In this document: positions 1 to 5,644 of the stretch, piece after piece
How the letters are laid out: each line of letters opens with the position of its first letter
Position numbering within the stretch: position 1 is the first letter of the stretch
Source of the DNA: a virus
Strand: one strand, 5' to 3'
Virus record (IMG/VR): IMGVR_UViG_3300021961_000485
Coordinates: 1-27,748 of that record
Length of the DNA: 27,748 nucleotides
Made by a program: the position numbers and the translations under genes
The notes under the pieces: model-generated
Seen by the model: only the letters and a program-made list of their open reading frames with translations
Database searches by the model: none
Told to the model about the DNA's origin: nothing

Positions 1-2
1 AA

Positions 3-74
3 TACCCCCACGCAGAATCGAACTGCGCTCTTCAGGATGAAAGCCTGATATCCTAACCGATAGACGATGGGGGC
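3..74 (-). tRNA. tRNA-Glu (anticodon UUC)
   Basis: The reverse strand folds into a standard cloverleaf. A 7-bp acceptor stem opens with GCCCCCA and closes with TGGGGGT (one G:U pair). The anticodon loop CTTTCAT gives anticodon TTC, and the T arm contains GTTCGATTC. The discriminator base is A, and CCA is not encoded, so the host must add it. It is the last gene seen in the leftward purA-tmRNA-tRNA unit. It would decode GAA, a common codon in this AT-rich genome. Confidence 0.95.
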
Positions 75-90
75 GTATTTCAAACAATTA

Positions 91-162
91 TGGGCCCTCT
101 GGGACTCGAACCCAGAACCTATCGGTTAAAAGCCGAGTGCTCTACCATTGAGCTAAAGGCCC
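91..162 (-). tRNA. tRNA-Lys (anticodon UUU)
   Basis: The reverse strand gives a cloverleaf with acceptor arms GGGCCTT and AGGGCCC, a D arm with AGCTCAATGGTAGAGC, an anticodon loop CTTTTAA (anticodon TTT) and a T arm with GGTTCGAGTCC. The outermost anticodon-stem pair is a C/T mismatch. CCA is not encoded. It lies 16 bases upstream of tRNA-Glu on the same strand and is probably co-transcribed. AAA lysine codons are very frequent in the genes of this window, which fits the usual view that phage tRNAs supplement phage codon use. Confidence 0.95.
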
Positions 163-230
163 GTATTTTTCAATTCATATATATAATCTAACAGGGAACT
201 CACTGAAAGTCAAGATGTGAATTGTAACAA

Positions 231-559
231 TGGAGATGGCGGGAGTCGAACCCGCGTCCGAACTTAACTACCTAAATCACTATCAACGCTGTAGGACAGT
301 TAGGGGTACCAAGGTGTCCAACCTCACGGCCTTGTAACGTCTATGCCGGTCACGAAATACATTCTTTGGTGTATATATCCGCACTTAGCTCTATTCCTAA
401 GAGTCACCCGATTACATTTACTTCCCTGTTTATCCTATCGGTTTCAGATAGTGGGAAGGGCTTAAGCAGCCATCAAATAAGGTTCGTCAGTTACTTTTAA
501 AGTATCAAACTAGCGTGTCAATCCAGTATCATTAAACCCGTCGAAACCAGTACATCCCC
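231..559 (-). ncRNA. ssrA: tmRNA (ssrA), one-piece, phage-encoded
   Basis: The reverse strand begins with GGGGATG followed by CTGGTTTCGACGGG, the usual 5' signature of one-piece tmRNA. It ends with a T arm containing GACGCGGGTTCGACTCCCGC and the acceptor strand CATCTCC plus discriminator A. The seven acceptor pairs close fully and include G3:U70, the alanyl-tRNA synthetase identity pair. A short reading frame ends in TAA at 462-464, followed by a hairpin with arms CTTCCC and GGGAAG. CCA is not encoded. The product would rescue stalled ribosomes, charged with alanine and helped by host SmpB; no smpB is seen in this window. The one-piece form differs from the two-piece tmRNAs of cyanobacteria and alphaproteobacteria. 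Confidence 0.93.
462..491 (-). other. tmRNA tag-peptide reading frame
   Basis: Read on the minus strand, the probable tag frame is T-D-E-P-Y-L-M-A-A followed by TAA. I place the resume codon at ACT because the bases before it (A, G, T at -4 to -2) match the AGU of the E. coli UAGUC element. The frame stays open upstream (D-T-L-K-V), so a start a few codons earlier is possible. The Ala-Ala end fits ClpXP-type degradation tags; Met at the third position from the end replaces the commoner Leu. Confidence 0.6.
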
Positions 560-578
560 GTTTTCAATCAACTATATA

Positions 579-607
579 AGTATAACAGCACTAGTATAAC
601 TAATCAA
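579..607 (-). promoter_or_regulatory. candidate sigma70-type promoter for tmRNA
   Basis: On the minus strand TTGATT (602-607) is followed after 17 bases by TATACT (579-584). The -10 box ends 19 bases before the mature tmRNA 5' end at 559. This leaves a short leader that RNase P would remove. It would let the tmRNA-tRNA part be transcribed independently of purA. Confidence 0.5.
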
Positions 608-636
608 TGGGTCAATTGTAACAGAATTGTAACAGG

Positions 637-1746
637 TTATTCTACACAGATTAATTGGTCACGATTCTGACCAACTCCAACCATTGATACAGGACATCCA
701 GTTTGGCATGAAATATAGTTTACATAATCTTGTAATTCAAACGGTAAATCATCCCAAGTTTTTTCATTGCCTGTAAGTTTCCAAGATGGAAATTCAACCC
801 ATCCGTCATTGGGGTCATCTGAATCAGACTTATCTTTAATGTAAACATATTGTAAACAAGACAACACATCCAACTTGGTGATTGCTAGATTTGTAACACC
901 ATTGACTTCACAGGCGTAACGCAATTGGTCCATGTCCAACCAACCCATTCTACGAGGACGACCAGTGGTTGCACCATACTCACCACCAGCTTCTCGTAAC
1001 ATTTCAGTGAGATTTTTATCTACAAATTCAGTAGAAAACGGACCAGTTCCAATTCTGGTTGTATATGCTTTAACCACACCAACCACAGCACTATCACCAA
1101 ACATACTGAGTGGTAGTCCTGTTCCTTGGGGAGCATAGTTTGCTGTACATGGTGATGAAGTTACATATGGATAGGTACCAAAATCAACATCAAGCATGAC
1201 CGCTTGTGCACCTTCCATTAATATCTTGTCGCCGTCTCTTTCAGCATTCCGTAACAGTGTACGAGTATCGGTCAAGAATGGTAGCAGTTTGTTAAAAGCA
1301 AATTCAGTTACCACATCGCCTAGTCTTAGGCACTTTCTGTCGTACTTGTCTCTATATGCTGGTCCAATACCCTTACCTGTAGAACCCCATTCTTTTTTAT
1401 TGGATTCGTCCTGTATTAAATGTTGGCGAGTAATGACCGTTGCCTCCTTGGAAATAAAAAGTCGGTCAGTAAAATCAATACCCATTTCTTCTAGTTCTGT
1501 AATTTCCTTGATGAGTTCTTCAGGATTGACCACACATCCATGCGTAATTACTGAACGGACATTGGGGCGAATAACACCCGTAGGTAGTGAGTGGGTGACA
1601 TACTTTTTACCATCTACATATACGGTATGACCGGCATTGCTACCACCTTGGTAGCGCACAACCCAATCATAATCTTCGCTCATATAGTCAGTGATTTTAC
1701 CTTTGCCTTCGTCTCCCCACTGGAGCCCTACTACAATATCAATCAT
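637..1746 (-). CDS. purA: adenylosuccinate synthetase, compact phage form
   Basis: PurA joins IMP and aspartate using GTP to make adenylosuccinate, the first committed step to AMP. Visible motifs are the glycine-rich WGDEGKGK (residues 10-17) with the catalytic Asp12, NAGHT with the catalytic His40, GSTGKGIGPAY (121-131) for IMP, the ATTGRPRR segment (259-266) and the GTP-base motif TKLD (290-293). At 369 residues it is about 60 shorter than E. coli PurA. Much of the difference lies between LRLGD (140-144) and MEGAQ (177-181), where roughly 40 residues are missing. Asp12 is kept, whereas phage PurZ enzymes (2-aminoadenine synthesis) have Ser there, so PurA activity is favoured. GAGG precedes the ATG, and it heads the leftward unit with the tmRNA and tRNAs. 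Confidence 0.93.
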   Translation of the reverse strand: MIDIVVGLQWGDEGKGKITDYMSEDYDWVVRYQGGSNAGHTVYVDGKKYVTHSLPTGVIRPNVRSVITHGCVVNPEELIKEITELEEMGIDFTDRLFISKEATVITRQHLIQDESNKKEWGSTGKGIGPAYRDKYDRKCLRLGDVVTEFAFNKLLPFLTDTRTLLRNAERDGDKILMEGAQAVMLDVDFGTYPYVTSSPCTANYAPQGTGLPLSMFGDSAVVGVVKAYTTRIGTGPFSTEFVDKNLTEMLREAGGEYGATTGRPRRMGWLDMDQLRYACEVNGVTNLAITKLDVLSCLQYVYIKDKSDSDDPNDGWVEFPSWKLTGNEKTWDDLPFELQDYVNYISCQTGCPVSMVGVGQNRDQLICVE

Positions 1747-1774
1747 ATAACCTCATGGATAAAATTTATATAGA

Positions 1775-1803
1775 AATATAGTCGGTCAAACACACATTGT
1801 CAA
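1775..1803 (-). promoter_or_regulatory. sigma70-type promoter for purA
   Basis: On the minus strand a perfect TTGACA (1798-1803) is followed by 17 bases and TATATT (1775-1780). The -10 box is about 28 bases upstream of the purA ATG at 1746. Box quality and spacing are what host sigma70 holoenzyme prefers, so this is probably an early promoter driving purA and perhaps the tmRNA and tRNAs. Confidence 0.8.
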
Positions 1804-1811
1804 TACTTATA
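1804..1811 (+). promoter_or_regulatory. possible late-type box TACTTATA
   Basis: This is one mismatch from the recurrent TATTTATA box and identical to the box at 26802. It sits between the leftward purA promoter and the first rightward gene (ATG at 1858). The 54-base distance to that ATG is longer than for the other boxes, so support is weaker. Confidence 0.3.
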
Positions 1812-1857
1812 GTTAAATGGTTATGTCGTCTACAACAATTTGTTTTCGAGAACCATT

Positions 1858-1998
1858 ATGGCTAAACCAAAAAAGAATTCTGCGGCAAATCGTGGAAGAA
1901 AGATTAACTTCAGTAAAGAAACTGTCCGTGGAAGAGCCAAGAAGAAGTTTGGCCCTAAAGAAAATAAACCAAAAAGATATAGGGGTCAGGGTAGATAG
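1858..1998 (+). CDS. small strongly basic protein (46 aa), unknown function
   Basis: A 46-residue open frame starts MAKPKKNSAANRGRK and ends in RYRGQGR. It is extremely rich in Lys and Arg, with almost no acidic residues, which suggests nucleic-acid or ribosome binding, but I recognise no family. Only a weak GAG precedes the ATG. It is the first rightward gene after the divergent promoter region. A second open frame overlaps it at 1817-2035 but looks less protein-like. Confidence is moderate because of its size and weak ribosome-binding site. Confidence 0.55.
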   Translation: MAKPKKNSAANRGRKINFSKETVRGRAKKKFGPKENKPKRYRGQGR

Positions 1999-2002
1999 GG
2001 GC

Positions 2003-2031
2003 TTGACAAGATTAAAAAAGACCTTTATATT
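2003..2031 (+). promoter_or_regulatory. sigma70-type promoter
   Basis: A perfect TTGACA (2003-2008) is separated by 17 bases from TATATT (2026-2031), exactly matching the boxes and spacing of the leftward purA promoter. Transcription should start near 2038, giving a leader of about 37 bases before the ATG at 2075. It probably drives the lysine-rich gene pair and the small genes after it. Confidence 0.8.
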
Positions 2032-2058
2032 CTAGCTGTACCCCGGACAGATATACAT

Positions 2059-2075
2059 TAGTACTAGGAGTACTA
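2059..2075 (+). promoter_or_regulatory. hairpin with Shine-Dalgarno in the loop
   Basis: Arms TAGTACT (2059-2065) and AGTACTA (2069-2075) are perfectly complementary around a 3-base loop AGG, which is part of the Shine-Dalgarno sequence. The last base of the 3' arm is the A of the start codon. The same layout occurs at 6585 and 14434. It could tune translation of the gene at 2075. Confidence 0.6.
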
Positions 2076-2794
2076 TGCTTGAAGAAACTATAAAAAAGAT
2101 AGGAAATAAATATATTGTGTATCCTAAGAAGGGTGGTAAAAGATTGGGAACACATGATACACTATCTGCTGCTAAAAAACAATTGAGGGCTATAGAAATG
2201 AGCAAACACATGGGAGAAGATAAGGTTCCAGGCGGACTAGCAGACAAAATGTCATTGAGTGATATTGCTAAAAAACATGGTGTATCTAATCAACAAATTA
2301 AAGACCAACTCAAAATGGGAATAAAGGTTGAATTGGAACACACTGATGATAAGTCTCTAGCAGCAGAGATTGCAATGGATCATTTGGTAGAAGATCCAGA
2401 ATATTATACAAAATTAAAAAAGATGGAAGAACATTCCTGTGTTTTCTGTGGAAATGTTGTAGAAACAGAAATAAATGAAGATTTAAGAAAATGGTTTGGT
2501 TCTGGATCTTGGGGTGGTAAAGGTGGTGGTGGATGGGATCGCTATAACTCAAAGGGTAAAAGAATAGGAAAATGTGGCGCCGGAAAAGAAGGTGAAGGAT
2601 ATGCTGCATGTCTTTCTAAAGCAGCTGCAAAAAAATTAGGTAAGAAAGGTATAGCATCTTTTGTTCGTAGAAAAAAGGATGCACAACAAAAAGCAGGTCG
2701 TGGAAAGAAAGGTTCTGGTGCAAAGGGTAAAGCACCAGTTAGAGTTTCTTGGGACAAAAAAGGTCAAGATAAAAAATATAACCCACCAAATTGA
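2075..2794 (+). CDS. modular Lys/Gly-rich phage protein with DUF5661-like segment
   Basis: This 239-aa protein of unknown function shows three blocks. Residues 1-40 form a basic GNKYIVYPKKGGKRLGTH-type segment. Residues 50-118 carry EHTDD and EIAMDHLVEDPEYY signatures that recall DUF5661-type segments of marine phage proteins (from memory). Residues 137-239 form a Gly/Lys-rich part with GGWDRYNSKGKR, KCG and KKGIASFVRRKKDAQ. CVFCG at 122-126 is an isolated CxxC. High charge suggests nucleic-acid contact or an internal virion protein, but nothing proves it. It follows the promoter at 2003, its start sits in a hairpin, and it is coupled to the next gene (TGA and ATG one base apart). Confidence 0.8.
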   Translation: MLEETIKKIGNKYIVYPKKGGKRLGTHDTLSAAKKQLRAIEMSKHMGEDKVPGGLADKMSLSDIAKKHGVSNQQIKDQLKMGIKVELEHTDDKSLAAEIAMDHLVEDPEYYTKLKKMEEHSCVFCGNVVETEINEDLRKWFGSGSWGGKGGGGWDRYNSKGKRIGKCGAGKEGEGYAACLSKAAAKKLGKKGIASFVRRKKDAQQKAGRGKKGSGAKGKAPVRVSWDKKGQDKKYNPPN

Positions 2795-2795
2795 T

Positions 2796-3704
2796 ATGTT
2801 AAACGAAAAGTGGTCAAAAAAATATAAAAAAAGTATTGATTGTAACAATCCAAAGGGTTTTTCTCAAAAAGCACATTGTGCAGGTAGAAAAGCTAGACAG
2901 AGTGGGAAATCTACTAAAAGTAAAAGTGTATCGGAGACAAAAATGGATAAAATGGAACATTTAAATGAAAAATTAAATCTTTTTATGGAAAAAAATGTTC
3001 CTACCCAACCATCAAAATGGGCTTATTGGAAAAGTAAAGCAAAAGAAAAATTTGATGTTTATCCAAGTGCATATGCAAATGGATGGGCAGCCAAAATGTA
3101 TAAAAAAGCTGGTGGTGGTTGGAGGTCAGTAAAAGAAATTATAGTTAGTGATACATCCATTCATGAAGGTATACGATACCACATGTCACAGGAAATACCA
3201 CTTTCGGAAAATGTATATCGTATGGGTTCAGATGAATATTTCAGATTGTTTAGAGAAGCAAGAGAAATATATAAAAATGGATTTAATCTTTGCTTATCGG
3301 AAAGTGACAAATGGTTCTTAGAAAGTGATTTGGGAGAGTTTGCTGAATTTGAAGGACAATTGGTCCCCCTTGATTGTCCAATGAGAGAACAGGAATCTGT
3401 TGATGAGGCAGAATATCGTGGAAAAAGCGTAAAACTCAATAGTCCAAAACGTGGAGGGTCTAAAAAATTTTATGTGTATGTTCGTGACCCAAAATCCAAA
3501 AATATAAGAAAAGTTGCTTTTGGAGCAAAAGCTGGTGGCGGTAATTTAGCCGTTAAATTGCGTGACCCTAAAGCTAGAAAAGCATTTTCCGATAGACACA
3601 ATTGTCCATCCAAAACAGATAAGACAACTGCTGGATATTGGTCATGTGCTCTACCCCGTTACGCAAAACAACTAGGACTTAGTGGTTCTGGGAGATATTG
3701 GTAA
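2796..3704 (+). CDS. modular basic phage protein with AYANGWA and DRHNC motifs
   Basis: This is a 302-aa protein of unknown function. I place the start at 2796, one base after the upstream TGA; a longer open frame reaches 2661 but would lie inside the previous gene. Blocks are IDCNNPKGFSQKAHCAGRKA (14-33), a KWAYWKSKAKEKFDVYPSAY segment followed by ANGWAAK (74-100), a more acidic middle, and a C-terminal block with PRYAKQLGLSGSGRYW. Similar blocks occur in many marine T4-like phage proteins, usually labelled structural or hypothetical (from memory). The Cys-His content of the C-terminal block hints at metal binding. It is probably co-translated with the preceding Lys/Gly-rich protein. Confidence 0.8.
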   Translation: MLNEKWSKKYKKSIDCNNPKGFSQKAHCAGRKARQSGKSTKSKSVSETKMDKMEHLNEKLNLFMEKNVPTQPSKWAYWKSKAKEKFDVYPSAYANGWAAKMYKKAGGGWRSVKEIIVSDTSIHEGIRYHMSQEIPLSENVYRMGSDEYFRLFREAREIYKNGFNLCLSESDKWFLESDLGEFAEFEGQLVPLDCPMREQESVDEAEYRGKSVKLNSPKRGGSKKFYVYVRDPKSKNIRKVAFGAKAGGGNLAVKLRDPKARKAFSDRHNCPSKTDKTTAGYWSCALPRYAKQLGLSGSGRYW

Positions 3705-4018
3705 TGTCAACCCCCTATAAAGAAAAAAAGAAAAATGATTATATAGTTAGAAAGTTTTTAAAAACCATAGATGAAATGGAATTAGAATGGCATGTTGATG
3801 AACATGATAGAGTAATTGTTCCATTAGAAAATAGTGGATGGAAGTTACAATTTGAAAATAAATTGCCAATTGACTTAGAGAAGGGAAAACAGTATATTAT
3901 TCCAAAAGAAAGTTGGCATAGGGTTATAAAAGGTAAAGATAATTTAACAATCATCATAAGAGAGAATGGGGGGAATGATGAAGAAACTATGGATAATAAC
4001 ATTATTGGGACTAGCTAG
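3704..4018 (+). CDS. small cupin-like protein
   Basis: A 104-aa protein; the ATG overlaps the upstream stop in a TAATG junction. The middle and C-terminus (SGWKLQFENKLPIDLEKGKQ, then YIIPKESWHRVIKGKDNLTI) read as alternating beta strands with the G-(X)n-P-(X)-W/H-R pattern of single-domain cupins. His residues are few, so metal binding is uncertain. Similar small proteins are common in T4-like marine phages as hypotheticals (from memory). Function is unknown; the cupin call is inference from the pattern. Confidence 0.6.
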   Translation: MSTPYKEKKKNDYIVRKFLKTIDEMELEWHVDEHDRVIVPLENSGWKLQFENKLPIDLEKGKQYIIPKESWHRVIKGKDNLTIIIRENGGNDEETMDNNIIGTS

Positions 4019-4112
4019 CATTGGGTCAACTTCTTTGATAAGAAAAATAAAACTTAACAAAAAGAATAATTTCTATGAAGAACTTAGAAAAGATAACATT
4101 TTCTTTACATGA
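3975..4112 (+). CDS. possible 45-aa membrane peptide overlapping both neighbours
   Basis: An open frame starting ATGATG behind GGGGGGAATG encodes MMKKLWIITLLGLASIGSTS and then a charged tail. The beginning looks like a signal anchor. It overlaps the cupin-like gene by 44 bases and the next gene by 38 bases in a third frame, which is unusual and lowers confidence. Its placement could instead reflect chance. Confidence 0.3.
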   Translation: MMKKLWIITLLGLASIGSTSLIRKIKLNKKNNFYEELRKDNIFFT

Positions 4113-4383
4113 TGATATGAACAATGATGAGGCACAAGCTTTTCTCATCTCCATAATGGATCATTATCATGGAACCATTCAATATAAAATTCATAGAACA
4201 AAAGAATTCTTGGATGATTTAATTTTTCATACAAAATATGATTTGGAAAACCCATTCTCAAACAATTCCAGAAAATATTATGACTTAGCAGTTTTTACTC
4301 GTTCAATATTAATTCCACAGTTATTAGACGCCCTAGAAAAACATGATAATTCAGAACCATTTGATGTTCATGGGTGGAATTGA
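4075..4383 (+). CDS. hypothetical protein (102 aa)
   Basis: A mostly helical, acidic protein (MKNLEKITFSLHDDMNNDEA at the start, FDVHGWN at the end). I do not recognise a family. The ribosome-binding site is weak (AAAGAA). It lies between the cupin-like gene and a box-led 57-aa gene on the same strand. Confidence 0.65.
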   Translation: MKNLEKITFSLHDDMNNDEAQAFLISIMDHYHGTIQYKIHRTKEFLDDLIFHTKYDLENPFSNNSRKYYDLAVFTRSILIPQLLDALEKHDNSEPFDVHGWN

Positions 4384-4386
4384 TAC

Positions 4387-4394
4387 TATTTATA
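4387..4394 (+). promoter_or_regulatory. candidate late promoter box TATTTATA
   Basis: An exact TATTTATA starts 34 bases upstream of the ATG at 4421, in a 37-base gap between genes. It is one of four exact copies at similar distance from gene starts in this window, so I read it as a -10-like late element. Confidence 0.5.
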
Positions 4395-4420
4395 TCTAAA
4401 TTTTATAGGAAAGGTATGAC

Positions 4421-4594
4421 ATGAAAACCGATTTAGAAAAATTTATAGTTCCAGTATTCGTCGTGGCTTATGGTGAAGATGAAAGCGACGCTGTTGCATA
4501 TGTTGAACAAGCCTTAGATTCAACCGAACTAGTATATGAAGATGGTATATTTAGTGTGGAGTTACTAGAAGACGAGGTTGAACCATACGTATAA
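4421..4594 (+). CDS. small acidic protein (57 aa)
   Basis: An ATG frame preceded by AGGAAAGGT encodes MKTDLEKFIVPVFVVAYGED and ends EDEVEPYV. It is strongly acidic, with no Cys and no membrane segment. No family is recognised. It has a TATTTATA box upstream and its last codons overlap the usable ribosome-binding site of the next gene (TGGAG). Confidence 0.65.
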   Translation: MKTDLEKFIVPVFVVAYGEDESDAVAYVEQALDSTELVYEDGIFSVELLEDEVEPYV

Positions 4595-4607
4595 TGGAGT
4601 TTCGAAA

Positions 4608-4778
4608 GTGGTAGCTATTAAAAAATTATTATTTAAACCAACAAATACAATACCATTCATGTTTGGTTTATTTATTGGTATGACAGTTTTAAATCATGAT
4701 ATCATTTACAATGGGATGGTAACAGCATTATCTGGATCAGCCTTCCATATTATAAAGGCGTCTCTATTCCGACTCTAA
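4608..4778 (+). CDS. small membrane protein (56 aa)
   Basis: I choose the GTG at 4608 because TGGAG lies 8 bases upstream; an in-frame TTG at 4578 would overlap the preceding gene. The product has a basic start (AIKKLLFKP) and a hydrophobic stretch, roughly PFMFGLFIGMTVL, then a second weakly hydrophobic part. It is likely a one- or two-pass inner-membrane protein of unknown role. Confidence 0.5.
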   Translation: MVAIKKLLFKPTNTIPFMFGLFIGMTVLNHDIIYNGMVTALSGSAFHIIKASLFRL

Positions 4779-4817
4779 TTTGGTTACAGATAACAAATCT
4801 TAGCCAGTGAAAGTATA

Positions 4818-5150
4818 ATGGAATTTTTACCAGAATTTTTCCTTGACGAAAGAGGAATCATAGCTCTTGTTTTTACGGTAGTTGCTGCTATAGTTTCAGC
4901 CAAACTAGAAACTAAAAAAGAAACAAAGGAAGATTCAGAACTCATTCTCAAAGCATTTGACGAGATCAAAAAAACAGTAGATGTTCTCAGATGTCAAAAC
5001 GAAGAACTTAAAAAAGACTACAAACTATTGCGTGATGAACTAGAAGATTATCGTCACAAATACTATAAGCAAATAGAAATCAATAATTCTCAGAGTGCAC
5101 AACTTACAAAGCTAAATTTAGAAATGATTTATTTGGTTGATAAAAAATGA
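4818..5150 (+). CDS. N-anchored coiled-coil protein (110 aa)
   Basis: Residues about 13-30 (GIIALVFTVVAAIVSAKL) form one membrane segment. The rest is charged heptad-like sequence (LETKKETKEDSELILKAFDE and onward), so it is probably an inner-membrane anchored coiled coil. The topology resembles inner-membrane spanins, but no outer-membrane spanin partner or lysis gene is adjacent, so that role is only a possibility. The ribosome-binding site is weak. The next gene has the same topology. Confidence 0.65.
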   Translation: MEFLPEFFLDERGIIALVFTVVAAIVSAKLETKKETKEDSELILKAFDEIKKTVDVLRCQNEELKKDYKLLRDELEDYRHKYYKQIEINNSQSAQLTKLNLEMIYLVDKK

Positions 5151-5151
5151 C

Positions 5152-5179
5152 TTGACAAATAAATTATATCTATTAAATT
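5152..5179 (+). promoter_or_regulatory. candidate sigma70-type promoter
   Basis: A perfect TTGACA (5152-5157) lies in the 56-base gap before the gene at 5207. The best -10 is TAAATT (5174-5179) at 16 bases spacing, a moderate match. A late-type box with one mismatch (AATTTATA) overlaps it at 5176-5183, so the gap may carry both promoter types. Confidence 0.4.
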
Positions 5180-5183
5180 TATA
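5176..5183 (+). promoter_or_regulatory. possible late-type box AATTTATA
   Basis: One mismatch from TATTTATA, starting 31 bases upstream of the ATG at 5207, the same distance as the exact boxes. The surrounding sequence is very AT-rich, so chance is a concern. Confidence 0.3.
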
Positions 5184-5206
5184 TATTACTTCAACCAAAA
5201 GGATAT

Positions 5207-5644
5207 ATGATCATTGCGCTCACGGTAGTATCAACCATCTTGTGTTTGGTGACCTTATTCACATTAATTGCTGTTGCAGCTGCCCTCGGTCAATTAAATA
5301 ACATTAATACTGCAATTAGAGAAATTTATACTTTAAACAAAGAGCAAATGAACCACTATACCACTTTGTCCAAGTATGTTTTGGATTTATCTGTGGTAGC
5401 AGAAAATCTTAGTGAAACAGTTCAAGAACTTACACAAGCTCTTTATGAAAATTCATTCAAGATGGTACGAGATGGTAACAAAATATTTGGAGGATTTTCA
5501 GCCGAAGATATAGCTGAAAAAATGAATAAAAATGATTATAATTTAACTGATGGTGATATTAATCAATTAAGAGATCTTTTTCTTGGAATGGACGAAGAAG
5601 AAGATGATGATGACGATATGGAAGATGGCAAAGAAACATTATAA
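5207..5644 (+). CDS. N-anchored membrane protein with acidic C-terminus (145 aa)
   Basis: Residues 1-27 are a hydrophobic anchor (IIALTVVSTILCLVTLFTLI then AVAAAL). A helical, heptad-like region follows (about 28-90), then a highly acidic tail (DEEEDDDDDMEDGKE). AAAGGA precedes the ATG. No family is recognised; the topology suggests a membrane-tethered cytoplasmic or periplasmic protein. It overlaps the following gene by about 20 bases. Confidence 0.7.
   Translation: MIIALTVVSTILCLVTLFTLIAVAAALGQLNNINTAIREIYTLNKEQMNHYTTLSKYVLDLSVVAENLSETVQELTQALYENSFKMVRDGNKIFGGFSAEDIAEKMNKNDYNLTDGDINQLRDLFLGMDEEEDDDDDMEDGKETL

Noticed and set aside
932-1630. Plus-strand open frames opposite purA.
   Set aside because: They are antisense shadows of a gene with complete family motifs and have no recognisable protein features or ribosome-binding sites.
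1817-2035. A 72-codon plus-strand frame overlapping the small basic gene.
   Set aside because: It runs through the promoter at 2003 and lacks a good ribosome-binding site. The frame from 1858 gives the more protein-like composition.
2310-2848. Minus-strand open frames opposite the Lys/Gly-rich genes.
   Set aside because: They are low-complexity Phe/Leu/His-rich shadows caused by A-rich codons on the plus strand.
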